From the IMG/VR virus record IMGVR_UViG_3300025011_000634, positions 1 through 36,523 of that record: 36,523 nt of DNA. One strand, given 5' to 3'. Position 1 is the stretch's first letter. Each line of letters starts with the position of its first letter. The notes under the pieces are model-generated. The model saw only the letters and a list, made by a program, of their open reading frames with translations. It was not told where the DNA came from and ran no database searches. Origin of the DNA: a virus. Of the stretch, positions 7,489-14,233 are shown one piece after another. A program made the position numbers and the translations under genes.

Positions 7489-8121
7489 ATGCCAATAGAA
7501 GAATGGTCCCCATCCCCCAACTTCGGTAGCAGAAACGGCAGAAGCATCATAGCTATCGTTGACCACACAACATCAGGTACAGCAGAGAGTGCCCTCTCAT
7601 GGTTTCAGAATCCAGCGTCCAAGGTTAGTGCCCACTACCTCATCACAAGGTCGGGAAGGATTATTCAGCTCGTCAAGGAGGGAAGTGCTGCCTATCATGC
7701 AGGTATCGCAAATAAGCCTAACTGGTCGCTTTATGATGGCACGAATTGCAATCGTTACACCCTCGGTATCGAGCATGAAGGATATGATGGCAGCCTAACA
7801 GAAGAACAATATCAAGCTACCTTATTCCTCCACAAAGAGCTCACTACTAAATATTCAATTCCCATTGATTCAGAACATATCATCGGCCATTACCGCATTG
7901 ACAGCGTTGACCGACCGGATTGCCCGGGTCCGTGGTTTCCTTGGGAGAGACTATTCAATGGCTTGAGAGGAGTTGAGAATGTGGCAGAAGAAGTTAAGCC
8001 AAAGAAAATCCATCCCAACGATGTTTATTTATCAGTTCGCGTTCTGGATCATTTGGCAGACCAAGCGATTAAGGATATCAACAAACTTGGTTTTGCTGCC
8101 AAAAGGATGGAATTAGCGTAG
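7489..8121 (+). CDS. N-acetylmuramoyl-L-alanine amidase (endolysin)
   Basis: A 210-residue Amidase_2-type endolysin. The zinc ligands are recognisable: His26 in IVDHTTSG, His134 in IIGHYRI, and Cys145 in DRPDCPGPWFPW. Residues 20-158 form the catalytic domain, which cuts the bond between MurNAc and the L-Ala of the stem peptide. The last 45 residues (after a KPKK linker) are a short tail, perhaps wall binding, of no family I recognise. The start ATG follows AGGAGGGCAATT. Lacking a signal peptide, it should rely on the adjacent holins. Confidence 0.9.
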   Translation: MPIEEWSPSPNFGSRNGRSIIAIVDHTTSGTAESALSWFQNPASKVSAHYLITRSGRIIQLVKEGSAAYHAGIANKPNWSLYDGTNCNRYTLGIEHEGYDGSLTEEQYQATLFLHKELTTKYSIPIDSEHIIGHYRIDSVDRPDCPGPWFPWERLFNGLRGVENVAEEVKPKKIHPNDVYLSVRVLDHLADQAIKDINKLGFAAKRMELA

Positions 8122-8126
8122 ATCAA

Positions 8127-8161
8127 TTGTAAACCGTAAGCCCTCCCGGAAGGGTTTACAA
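8127..8161 (+). promoter_or_regulatory. intergenic hairpin before the second holin-like gene
   Basis: TTGTAAACC (8127-8135) and GGTTTACAA (8153-8161) are perfect 9-bp inverted copies, with a further CCCT...AGGG possibility inside the loop. No T-run follows. The hairpin ends seven bases before the ribosome site, so it may influence mRNA stability or translation of the next gene. Confidence 0.45.
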
Positions 8162-8182
8162 CGCAAGAAAGGAGTGAACCTT

Positions 8183-8383
8183 ATGAAGGATAACTCAACT
8201 ATACTCGCCATCTTCGGCGTAATAGCCATAACCCTCGCCGTTGTTATCGCATCAGTCATGACAGGGCAGCCTGTAGACACTGGATTACTAAGTCAGGTCA
8301 TAACTGGTCTATTGGCGTTTTCTAGTGGCTTAGGTATCAATGCTGTGGTTGATGCATTGAAGGGTAAGGATAAAACAGAATAG
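8183..8383 (+). CDS. small two-helix holin-like membrane protein
   Basis: 66 residues from the ATG at 8183. A GTG at 8174 overlaps the ribosome site AAAGGAG and is too close. Two hydrophobic stretches, about residues 6-27 (ILAIFGVIAITLAVVIASVM) and 35-55, are followed by a charged end (KGKDKTE). Size, two helices, charged tail and position right after the amidase fit a class II-type holin or antiholin. The opposing BhlA-like gene suggests a two-component lysis control, but the division of labour cannot be told from sequence. Confidence 0.65.
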   Translation: MKDNSTILAIFGVIAITLAVVIASVMTGQPVDTGLLSQVITGLLAFSSGLGINAVVDALKGKDKTE

Positions 8384-8405
8384 CAATTTGCATAGTTTGC
8401 AATTT

Positions 8406-8435
8406 CCCCTGCCGTAAAGGTGGGGGTTATTTTTT
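8406..8435 (+). terminator. intrinsic terminator of the lysis operon
   Basis: CCCCTGCC and GGTGGGGG form an 8-bp stem (with two wobbles) around GTAAA, followed by TTATTTTTT. It lies 22 bases past the holin-like stop. Confidence 0.85.
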
Positions 8436-8470
8436 ATGCCAAAATATAGGAATTTGCTCTGCGTTAAACC

Positions 8471-8499
8471 TGTACTTTTATTACTTTATGGTGTATAAT
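8471..8499 (+). promoter_or_regulatory. candidate promoter for the accessory operon
   Basis: TGTACT (8471-8476), 17-bp spacer and perfect TATAAT (8494-8499), 24 bases before the start of the ribbon-helix-helix gene. The -35 is a weak match, which would suit a regulated promoter. Confidence 0.6.
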
Positions 8500-8522
8500 T
8501 AACACATATATTTGGAGGTGAA

Positions 8523-8654
8523 ATGGTGAAAAGAATAGACCTATACATCACGGAACAGCAGAATAAATGGTTAGAGGAACAATCTAAGAAAATAGGAATA
8601 AGGAAGTCTGAATTTGTGAGAAGGATCTTTGATAAGGAGATGAAAAAGAAGTGA
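8523..8654 (+). CDS. small ribbon-helix-helix regulator
   Basis: 43 residues behind TTTGGAGGTGAA. The sequence MVKRIDLYITEQQNKWLEEQ, then a helix ending IGIRKSEFVRRIFDKEM, has the beta-strand, helix, turn, helix pattern of the Arc/CopG ribbon-helix-helix fold, a minimal dimeric DNA-binding repressor. It is the first gene after the promoter at 8471-8499 and overlaps the next gene by four bases (GTGA). Autoregulation of this operon is therefore likely but inferred. Confidence 0.65.
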   Translation: MVKRIDLYITEQQNKWLEEQSKKIGIRKSEFVRRIFDKEMKKK

Positions 8655-9526
8655 ATCCTATTTACGACTTACTTAGAGCAGACGGGAGTATTGTTGTAAA
8701 TAAGAACTTAATATTTGCAATTGGACTTCACGAATCAATTATCTACGCAGAATTAGTATCTAGGTTTAGTTATTTTTCAGACAGAGACAGGCTTGAAAGT
8801 GACGGTTACTTCTACAATACAATTAGTGATCTGCAATCAGGAACGGGTTTAGGTGAAAAAGCTCAAAGGAGTGCAATTAAGAACTTGGAAACATTGGGAT
8901 TGATAGACTCCGATAGAAGAGGTATGCCTCCTAAGAGGTATTTCTCTATTCTGGATAACGAATCTCTCCTAAAAGACTTACTGGCTAAAGGCAAGATAAA
9001 ACAAGCTGAAACCATTACTACATCACAATTACGCCATTCGGGAGGAATTAAAGACTCCAAGGTAGCGGAAACAAAAACGCTATATGGGAGAGCAAATAAT
9101 ACTAAGTCTAAGAATACAAAGCACAATACTAATAACATGGGAATTTCATCTGACGATGTAAATTCGTGTGTAAAAGAAAAGGCTATATCTTTTTCTGAAT
9201 ACAAACTTAGATATGTTGTTGGTGATTTTGAGGAAGAAAGTATTGATTATTACTTAAAATCATTTAAGCGATATAGGAAAAAGGAACATTCAAAGCTAAC
9301 GAGCAAGAAGTGGGCTTATGTTGTGGATACATGGTTCCACCTTTGGGATAGCCAAAGGAATACATCGGTTGATAATGATATCTACACAATGGAGAATATA
9401 ATCGATGCTCATTTTAAAACTAAGTACACATCAGGAGACCACAGCATCATTCATTTTTTATCAGGAGAGATAAGGATTAACCGTTATTATGAAACTAAGT
9501 ATGACGAGAGACGAGAGATTAATTAA
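8651..9526 (+). CDS. winged-helix replication/initiator-like protein
   Basis: 291 residues from a GTG start overlapping the upstream stop (GTGA). The N-terminal ~100 residues have the pattern of phage or plasmid initiator winged helices: an opening IVVNKNLIFAIGLHESIIYA, a wing region (DGYFYNTISDLQSGTGLGEK) and a recognition-helix phrase AQRSAIKNLETLGLI. The middle is Lys/Thr/Asn-rich linker. The C-terminal half is charged and unassigned. A similar two-part protein occurs at 27565. It may be a second initiator or a regulator. The function is inferred from fold pattern only. Confidence 0.55.
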   Translation: MNPIYDLLRADGSIVVNKNLIFAIGLHESIIYAELVSRFSYFSDRDRLESDGYFYNTISDLQSGTGLGEKAQRSAIKNLETLGLIDSDRRGMPPKRYFSILDNESLLKDLLAKGKIKQAETITTSQLRHSGGIKDSKVAETKTLYGRANNTKSKNTKHNTNNMGISSDDVNSCVKEKAISFSEYKLRYVVGDFEEESIDYYLKSFKRYRKKEHSKLTSKKWAYVVDTWFHLWDSQRNTSVDNDIYTMENIIDAHFKTKYTSGDHSIIHFLSGEIRINRYYETKYDERREIN

Positions 9527-9635
9527 TAATACTTATCAGCTAGTGCTTGGTTTAGGATTTGGGCTATTCGGGAGATTAGGAAGAAGAAGGGTGGTAAATA
9601 AGGGTGGGAATAACAATAAGTTCAAAAAGGCATAG
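9501..9635 (+). CDS. possible 44-residue ORF
   Basis: An ATG at 9501 opens MTRDERLINN followed by a Gly/Leu-rich segment (LVLGLGFGLFGRLGRRR) and a basic tail. It overlaps the ends of both neighbours and has no ribosome site, so it may be fortuitous. I list it because it fills an otherwise empty 77-base gap and its hydrophobic-basic pattern recurs among tiny phage proteins. Confidence 0.25.
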   Translation: MTRDERLINNTYQLVLGLGFGLFGRLGRRRVVNKGGNNNKFKKA

Positions 9636-10023
9636 TTGTGACATGGGGTATGGCGGTTTTGGTAGATTCAGAAATATGGTATCCGAAAAAGTTGGCGTTA
9701 AATTTCATGAGCATTACACGAGTATGGATGTTCCAGAAGTTATATTTTCAAGTGGAGATAAAAGAACAGAGTTTTTTGAAAAGTACAACGCTGCTACCGA
9801 GGAACTTAATGAACAAGGGGAAGTAACTATAGAAGTTGCTAATTTTCTATATCAAAGCGATTGCAATGGAAAGGTAGATAGAAAACAGGCAAAGCAGATA
9901 TACGAATTAATTAAAGGGTGTGACGATAACATTAGTTTTGGTTATTCTGGTAGAAAAGATTGTGCCAAAATGTCAGATTTGAAGAGTATATTTTCGGATA
10001 AAACAGGGGTTGAATGGAGTTAA
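9604..10023 (+). CDS. conserved phage hypothetical protein
   Basis: 139 residues from a GTG start. The opening ITISSKRHSCDMGYGGFGRF and the phrase FRNMVSEKVGVKFHEHY resemble a widespread family of small phage proteins with a DMGYGGF-type motif. No catalytic site is evident and the family has no established function. The ribosome site is weak (AAGAAGG, distant). It lies in the accessory operon that begins at 8523. Confidence 0.6.
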   Translation: MGITISSKRHSCDMGYGGFGRFRNMVSEKVGVKFHEHYTSMDVPEVIFSSGDKRTEFFEKYNAATEELNEQGEVTIEVANFLYQSDCNGKVDRKQAKQIYELIKGCDDNISFGYSGRKDCAKMSDLKSIFSDKTGVEWS

Positions 10024-10060
10024 TTGAAACCGATGGATTAGCGAGGGAGGAAGAAATAGG

Positions 10061-10351
10061 ATGAGAGTCTATAGAATGTGCCACACCGACCACGACTACG
10101 GGCCAATAACAACCAATTCAGGTGATGTGATTATAGAGCTAAAAACCGAACTAGATGAATCGGGAGAAGATCAAGAGTGCGGATTCACTAGGGATAATTT
10201 ACCTAAGCTGAAGAAATCACTAGAATCATTGCCAATAACGGGAGATATTAACGACGCAACCGCAATCGCTGTATTTGGCCCATATATGATACAGGCTGAA
10301 GAAATGACTCAAGAGGAATATGATAGCTTGCCTGAATTTGATGGGTATTAA
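10061..10351 (+). CDS. hypothetical acidic protein
   Basis: 96 residues, strongly acidic, behind GAGGGAGGAAGAAATAGG. The start MRVYRMCHTDHDYG and the ending MTQEEYDSLPEFDGY are typical of small soluble phage accessory proteins. I recognise no domain. The run of acidic residues could mimic DNA, but that is speculation. Confidence 0.55.
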   Translation: MRVYRMCHTDHDYGPITTNSGDVIIELKTELDESGEDQECGFTRDNLPKLKKSLESLPITGDINDATAIAVFGPYMIQAEEMTQEEYDSLPEFDGY

Positions 10352-10377
10352 TTATTAAGGAGGAATAAGTAAGTAGG

Positions 10378-10503
10378 ATGAAAACAGATTGGTTTGCAAT
10401 ATTTATAATTGTTAGCGGTGTTTTGTATTATGGAACTTTTTGTTTCTATCGTCAGTGGATGATAAGAAAGGAAGAGATTGAGAAGGAAGGTAAAGATGAA
10501 TAA
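10378..10503 (+). CDS. 41-residue single-span membrane protein
   Basis: ATG behind AAGGAGGAATAAGTAAGTAGG. Residues 5-24 (WFAIFIIVSGVLYYGTFCFY) are one membrane helix, followed by a basic then acidic tail. It overlaps the next gene by eight bases. Function unknown. Confidence 0.5.
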   Translation: MKTDWFAIFIIVSGVLYYGTFCFYRQWMIRKEEIEKEGKDE

Positions 10504-10645
10504 GCAATCAGCTAAAGACTTAATTGAAGAAAAATTTATCGACATTATGGCTGCCCAATTTGGCGTATCTGATGATGACGAAGCGAGGGGGATACTTAGG
10601 GATATTATTTTTAAGGGCGGAGGAGAGATTGGGGAGGAGAAATAA
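10496..10645 (+). CDS. hypothetical small protein
   Basis: 49 residues (MNKQSAKDLIEEKFIDIMAA...), acidic and helical, with no motif. Its start overlaps the end of the preceding membrane peptide gene, and AGAAGGAAGGTAAAG supplies a ribosome site. The C-terminus GEIGEEK also appears, by way of the GGGGAGGAG ribosome-site sequence encoded within it, in neighbouring genes. Confidence 0.5.
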   Translation: MNKQSAKDLIEEKFIDIMAAQFGVSDDDEARGILRDIIFKGGGEIGEEK

Positions 10646-10647
10646 CT

Positions 10648-10794
10648 ATGAATAAGTATGAAAAATGCAAAGAATGTACATGGGGAACAAAGTCCGGGAA
10701 CTGCGTACTAGTGGGAGATGTTAGGATAACATGCAGGGCGAATGAATTTGGTGAGTTTTCTCAGGTGGTAGAGATTGGGGAGGAGGGGGAATAA
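10648..10794 (+). CDS. small four-cysteine protein
   Basis: 48 residues, with Cys7 and Cys10 (CKEC) and later Cys19 and Cys29 as possible metal ligands (MNKYEKCKECTWGTKSGNC). It starts two bases after the previous stop, with GGGGAGGAG upstream. Probably a small zinc-binding or Cys-rich phage protein of unknown role. Confidence 0.5.
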   Translation: MNKYEKCKECTWGTKSGNCVLVGDVRITCRANEFGEFSQVVEIGEEGE

Positions 10795-10798
10795 GCGA

Positions 10799-10984
10799 AT
10801 GGGTATCGGTTACATTTCTAAGGAATATACATTCTGGTGCGGAAATGAAGAATGTGGAGAATGGGAGCAATTTAGTGGAAATAATAAAAAGGACACAATC
10901 GAATTCGCAAGGAAACATGGTTGGAGAAACACTACGCTATATGGCTGGATATGCCCCAAATGTTCTAAGGTTAGTAGGGGTTGA
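10799..10984 (+). CDS. small zinc-ribbon protein
   Basis: 61 residues from the ATG at 10799. A TTG 24 bases earlier lies before the ribosome site GGGGAGGAGGGGG and is not preferred. Two Cys pairs, WCGNEECGEW near residues 13-18 and WICPKCSKV near 51-54, make a zinc ribbon. Function unknown. Confidence 0.55.
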   Translation: MGIGYISKEYTFWCGNEECGEWEQFSGNNKKDTIEFARKHGWRNTTLYGWICPKCSKVSRG

Positions 10985-11001
10985 GAAGGAGGTGAAACAA
11001 G

Positions 11002-11169
11002 ATGATTAACTGCGAAGGTTGCTCAATGCCTATACATGAAGGTGATGAAGTCCTAATTATTCAATGGCATGATGATTTGCCGGAAATGATTATTCATAAG
11101 AGTTTCTATTGTCTACTAAAGCTTGAGGAGATCAATGAGGGTATTGGGAGTTTTGAGGAGGGGAAGTAA
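11002..11169 (+). CDS. small protein with CxxC motif
   Basis: 55 residues behind GAAGGAGGTGAAACAAG. It opens MINCEGCSMPIHEGDEVLII, a Cys pair followed by a GDEV phrase, as in many small phage zinc-binding proteins with a treble-clef-like start. A further Cys (HKSFYC) and His could complete a site. Its GAGGAGGGG end serves as the ribosome site of the next gene. Confidence 0.55.
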   Translation: MINCEGCSMPIHEGDEVLIIQWHDDLPEMIIHKSFYCLLKLEEINEGIGSFEEGK

Positions 11170-11170
11170 G

Positions 11171-11407
11171 TTGAGTGATAATCCATATGTAAAGCAGCAA
11201 ATGCAATCAATCCGGAACTTAATGGAGGTTCCCATAACTAACGGATGTAACTACTGCATGAAGGGTAAACAATTAATTAGTCATACCGTGCATAATAGAT
11301 GGTATGTGGATGACGTAAAGTGTGAGTTACGAGCTAACAATGATTTGGTTTCCTCGGAACGCATCTATATAAATTTTTGTCCTATGTGTGGTAGGAGGTT
11401 AAAGTAA
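11171..11407 (+). CDS. small zinc-ribbon phage protein
   Basis: 78 residues from the TTG at 11171, directly after GAGGAGGGGAAGTAAG. An upstream in-frame ATG at 11123 lies inside the preceding gene without a ribosome site. Two Cys pairs, GCNYCMKGK and FCPMCGRRLK, flank a beta-rich middle, the layout of the common phage 'C..C ... INFCPMCGR.L' zinc-ribbon proteins. Role unknown. Confidence 0.65.
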   Translation: MSDNPYVKQQMQSIRNLMEVPITNGCNYCMKGKQLISHTVHNRWYVDDVKCELRANNDLVSSERIYINFCPMCGRRLK

Positions 11408-11409
11408 TT

Positions 11410-11871
11410 ATGACTAAATACCAGCACTACAAAGGTGGCATCTATACTCTTATATCGGCATCGGCATACCACACAGAGACGGATGAGCGACTTGCGATAT
11501 ATCAGAACAAAGGTGGAGAAGTATTCGCAAGACCTCACGCCATGTTCTTTGAGTATATTTTAGTCGATGGGGAGACGGTTCAGAGGTTTAAGGAGATAGA
11601 TTCAGCTCCAAGGGAATATCCAATAATCAAAGGCAAGGATGCAGAAAAATTCGTGAAAAGACAAGAAAACTACATGAACAATCTATTGAAAAAGTATGGG
11701 AGGGTGAACAGGAATGAAGCAACACATAACTCCATCCCAAGCAAAAGAGATAACCGAAGAACAATTCTACTCTCTATTCAAAAATCAACATTGGGGAAGT
11801 GTAAGGCGCAAAGATTACGCCAATTATCATCACAAAAAGGTTACTATCGGGAAGTGTATCGAGGTACTTGA
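11410..11871 (+). CDS. DUF1653-like protein with an overlapping C-terminal extension
   Basis: 153 residues. The first ~50 (KYQHYKGGIYTLISASAYHT, then YQNKGGEVFARPHAMFFEYI) fit DUF1653, a small beta domain found in many phages and bacteria, often stand-alone. The frame continues 53 codons into the start of the next gene. That tail (after about residue 100) is Arg/Lys/Ser-rich and looks like out-of-frame reading of the neighbour, so a stop codon may have been lost recently. Confidence 0.65.
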   Translation: MTKYQHYKGGIYTLISASAYHTETDERLAIYQNKGGEVFARPHAMFFEYILVDGETVQRFKEIDSAPREYPIIKGKDAEKFVKRQENYMNNLLKKYGRVNRNEATHNSIPSKRDNRRTILLSIQKSTLGKCKAQRLRQLSSQKGYYREVYRGT

Positions 11872-12028
11872 AGAACACGACAGATGCATTAATATAACAA
11901 ATGCTGTATTCGGAGTAGAATACGATAATAAATTTACTTGGGAAGTGAGACTTCGCCATCTTGATAAATTAAATTATGAGGCTGAGCTTATAGATGCACT
12001 ATGGCAAGCAGTTAAATCAATATTGTAG
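11714..12028 (+). CDS. conserved phage hypothetical protein
   Basis: 104 residues, ATG behind GGGAGGGTGAACAGGA. It begins MKQHITPSQAKEITEEQFYS and contains HHKKVTIGKCIEVLEE, phrases I associate with a common small early phage protein in Firmicutes. No known function. It overlaps the preceding frame by 158 bases. Its own sequence looks the more gene-like of the two in the overlap. Confidence 0.65.
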   Translation: MKQHITPSQAKEITEEQFYSLFKNQHWGSVRRKDYANYHHKKVTIGKCIEVLEEHDRCINITNAVFGVEYDNKFTWEVRLRHLDKLNYEAELIDALWQAVKSIL

Positions 12029-12041
12029 GGAGTGAAGAGGG

Positions 12042-12161
12042 ATGGGAGAAAAGGAAATTCTCTTAAAAATAAACGAACTTATCAGAAAGGCTGAAGATGG
12101 AGACATAACGATAAAGGACGTTTATTATGCCATAAAAGTTATAATGCCTAGTGACCAATAG
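12042..12161 (+). CDS. 39-residue hypothetical protein
   Basis: ATG behind GGGAGTGAAGAGGG. MGEKEILLKINELIRKAEDG then DITIKDVYYAIKVIMPSDQ, two helices, acidic. It is the last rightward gene before a convergent terminator. No function can be assigned. Confidence 0.5.
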   Translation: MGEKEILLKINELIRKAEDGDITIKDVYYAIKVIMPSDQ

Positions 12162-12196
12162 ATTAAGGAATATTTCACATACTAATAGCACAAACA

Positions 12197-12221
12197 AATG
12201 CCATCCAGCTCGGATGGCATT
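12197..12221. terminator. bidirectional terminator between convergent genes
   Basis: AATGCCATCC and GGATGGCATT form a perfect 10-bp stem with loop AGCTC. T-rich sequence follows on both strands. It separates the rightward accessory operon from the leftward DUF4359-like gene, whose stop is two bases away. Confidence 0.8.
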
Positions 12222-12223
12222 AT

Positions 12224-12499
12224 CTATTTCAAGGGAATGAACCGATTAAACATTCCTAAAGTAGTTACCTTCCTCTCGCCATAGTACGTAGTGTAAATAG
12301 TTCCAAAGTAAATATCCTTAGATGTCGTGGCTGAACTTATTAATGGCCCGCCAAAGAAAGAGACTAATCCACTCTCTAAGCCAGGTGCGCTGCGCTCTAT
12401 CACCTTATCCTTTGCCCATGCTACATAATCGCTTCTAGGTGGGTTTGTGGCCGCCATCGCAACTAACACCACAGCTAATATAGCTAATCTTTTCATCAT
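12224..12499 (-). CDS. secreted DUF4359-like protein
   Basis: 91 residues. A short basic start (MMKRLAI) and hydrophobic core to about residue 17 form a signal peptide or anchor. It is followed by TNPPRSDYVAWAKDKV, the phrase typical of DUF4359, small exported proteins of unknown function. The ribosome site AAAGGAGAGATGG lies just upstream. Isolated between terminators on the opposite strand, it has moron character. Confidence 0.65.
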   Translation of the reverse strand: MMKRLAILAVVLVAMAATNPPRSDYVAWAKDKVIERSAPGLESGLVSFFGGPLISSATTSKDIYFGTIYTTYYGERKVTTLGMFNRFIPLK

Positions 12500-12553
12500 C
12501 CATCTCTCCTTTGCTCAAAATTATTATTACCTGAAAAACGAACAATTATGCAA

Positions 12554-12592
12554 AACAAATCCCTCTAATCATTGCGAATAGAGGGATTTGTT
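12554..12592 (-). terminator. strong inverted repeat after the plasmid-like operon
   Basis: AACAAATCCCTCTA (12554-12567) and TAGAGGGATTTGTT (12579-12592) are a perfect 14-bp inverted pair with an 11-nt loop. In the leftward RNA the 3' arm ends in UUUGUUUUGC, so it can end transcription coming from the M23 gene. It could also be a structural site of the adjacent repeat region. Confidence 0.6.
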
Positions 12593-12602
12593 ATCATGTC
12601 TA

Positions 12603-12665
12603 ATCGGTCACTATATCGGTCGTTCTTTATATCAGTCACTGCATCGGTCGCCATAAACGACTGAT
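12603..12665. repeat. ATCGGTC repeat cluster (iteron-like)
   Basis: Two 20-bp direct copies, 12603-12622 and 12631-12650, match at 17 of 20 positions. Each contains two ATC(G/A)GTC heptamers 12 bp apart. An inverted copy, CGACTGAT, lies at 12658-12665. The cluster sits in the gene-free gap between the M23 stop and the 14-bp inverted repeat. Such arrays serve as iterons, partition sites or transfer origins in plasmids. Which applies here cannot be seen. No gene occupies 12500-12761. Confidence 0.55.
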
Positions 12666-12761
12666 GTACAAGCCAAAATACGCTAAATACCTATGATTTT
12701 TCTAGGAAAAAGAGGGTTAAGGGGGAATGATTAAGGATTCCAAAGGACAAGCAAGGGGGAT

Positions 12762-13346
12762 TTACTTTAAGTACCTCACAGGGTCAACAGCAACCCCCTC
12801 CTTCCTGACCTCAAAGTGTAGGTGTGGGCCTGTTGATCTACCCGTACTTCCACAATTACCAATCCTAGAACCTGCGATTACAGGATAGCCAACTTTCACA
12901 GATAACCCACTTAAGTGACCATATAAAGTTTCGACTCCATTTCCATGATTCACGATAATCATATTTCCATAAATATCATCCCAACATACCTTGGTTACAT
13001 CTCCCTCCCAATACGAAGTTACGGGAGTTCCTTCGTTGGCAGCTATATCAATTCCGTGATGGTCCACGCCGTTGAAGTATTTCGTTATCTTACCTTTCAT
13101 TGGCAACTCATTACTACCTTGACCAATATTTGAAACTCTTTCTACTGTACCTTGGATAGAGTCTATCCTTGCGTTCAACCTTTTCAGGGTCGGAGCAAGA
13201 TCCTGTATAGTAGTTAGTAGGCCCAACATGATAGCCACCATCGCAACCAAGTTAGCGAGTTGTTTTCTCTCTACAGCGATAAGAATTACATAGGCTATAA
13301 ATGATGCTACCGCAATAAATACTATGTGGAAAATCCATAAAGCCAC
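12762..13346 (-). CDS. membrane-anchored M23 peptidase
   Basis: 194 residues. Two N-terminal hydrophobic segments (about 3-25 and 30-47) are followed by a short coiled stretch and an M23/LytM domain from about residue 82. Zinc ligands are visible as HHGID (His96, Asp100) and HLHFEV (His177), with the usual YGHLS in between. M23 enzymes cut peptide cross-bridges in the cell wall. It starts one base after the stop of the pilin-like gene and ends the FtsK cassette. In conjugation systems of Gram-positive bacteria a membrane-bound wall hydrolase opens the wall for the transfer channel. That role is attractive here but inferred. Confidence 0.8.
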   Translation of the reverse strand: MALWIFHIVFIAVASFIAYVILIAVERKQLANLVAMVAIMLGLLTTIQDLAPTLKRLNARIDSIQGTVERVSNIGQGSNELPMKGKITKYFNGVDHHGIDIAANEGTPVTSYWEGDVTKVCWDDIYGNMIIVNHGNGVETLYGHLSGLSVKVGYPVIAGSRIGNCGSTGRSTGPHLHFEVRKEGVAVDPVRYLK

Positions 13347-13347
13347 A

Positions 13348-13584
13348 TTACATCACGCCTGTCGTAAAGTCGAAGAACTTCTTGAGCAACTGCCACGCTA
13401 CGGCTACTACCGAAAGGATAGCAACAATTGTAGTTGCCGTTCTTAGCATTCCTGCGACCTGACCCTTATTCAATGCTCCTAAAATTAATTCCCCTAACCA
13501 AGATCCCACACCAAGCATAACTAAGATGATAATTACGAATCCAGGCTTACCTGGTCCGAATACCTCCCTTGCTGCTTCTGCCAT
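13348..13584 (-). CDS. two-helix pilin-like (VirB2/TrbC-like) membrane protein
   Basis: 78 residues behind AAAGGAGGAATGCTTAA. After a short amphipathic start come two membrane helices (about 15-38 and 47-70), separated by a small polar loop (NKGQVAGMLRT), with a basic KKFF end. Two helices with a tiny loop is the plan of VirB2/TrbC-type pilins and of small T4SS-channel proteins. Sequence similarity is not provable by eye, and a holin-like protein is an alternative. It sits between the replication-relaxation protein and the M23 peptidase, overlapping the former by 38 bases. Confidence 0.55.
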   Translation of the reverse strand: MAEAAREVFGPGKPGFVIIILVMLGVGSWLGELILGALNKGQVAGMLRTATTIVAILSVVAVAWQLLKKFFDFTTGVM

Positions 13585-14233
13585 TTAAGCATTCCTCCTT
13601 TATTTGATCTAATGAATAAACACGAAATTCAAGATTATGGGCATTCTCTTTATCAATTTTCTCCTTGATAGGTTTAACTCTTCCAGTAGTCACAACGATA
13701 ATAGCAGGGAATCGCTTGGACAAGGGAACCCACCATTGATCCATATAGGTTCCTGAATTAAAAAGCTCGTTGTATTTTTTAACTTTCTTTGCAAAGTCGT
13801 TACCACTTCTATTAATATCCATTTCGACGAAATAGAAATACATAGCATCTTGCCATAGATTTTTTATCCCCACAAAAGCATCCGGCCGAATAGTCTTGTA
13901 GTCCTTAATCTCCCGGTCGAAGCAATGAAGTTTTTCCATATTGGAGAGAGTTGCGGTTATCCAAGTGAAGACCCACGACACGCCTAGAACATGCTCTAGC
14001 TGCCCCGGCCTACGATCTAGGTAGTAATGATATGGTTCACCTAGCCTTAGTCTATAACGATTGACTTTAGCGTGTGGTGGAGATGAAAGGATGGCAAGGC
14101 GGCGTTGAACTATGCGGAGACAATTACCTTTGAATAAGAGTAGGTGAATCATATCCGTAGTTAGTGCTGTTTGAGATTCTAGGAGGTCAACTATTGCCCT
14201 ATCGCGGCGATAACATTTTTGGTGATTGCTCAA
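13547..14233 (-). CDS. replication-relaxation family protein
   Basis: 228 residues from a TTG start that overlaps the FtsK end by 35 bases. The N-terminal ~75 residues form a winged-helix (RDRAIVDLLESQTALTTDMI, then RLAILSSP). A middle region has HYYLDRRPGQLEHVLGVSWV followed by a nuclease-like core (RPDAFVGIK, FYFVEMDINRSGNDFAKKV, IIVVTTGR). The order fits the replication-relaxation (Replic_Relax) family encoded by plasmids, ICEs and phages, usually next to FtsK-type ATPases. Members are thought to act as DNA-processing or relaxase-associated proteins. The motif DxxxxxxD...FVEMD looks like a PD-(D/E)XK-type core, which is inferred. Confidence 0.75.
   Translation of the reverse strand: MSNHQKCYRRDRAIVDLLESQTALTTDMIHLLLFKGNCLRIVQRRLAILSSPPHAKVNRYRLRLGEPYHYYLDRRPGQLEHVLGVSWVFTWITATLSNMEKLHCFDREIKDYKTIRPDAFVGIKNLWQDAMYFYFVEMDINRSGNDFAKKVKKYNELFNSGTYMDQWWVPLSKRFPAIIVVTTGRVKPIKEKIDKENAHNLEFRVYSLDQIKEECLNGRSSKGGIRTR

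Noticed and set aside
12603-12665. CRISPR-like array
   Set aside because: Repeats are too short and irregular, with only two 20-bp copies, and no cas genes are present.
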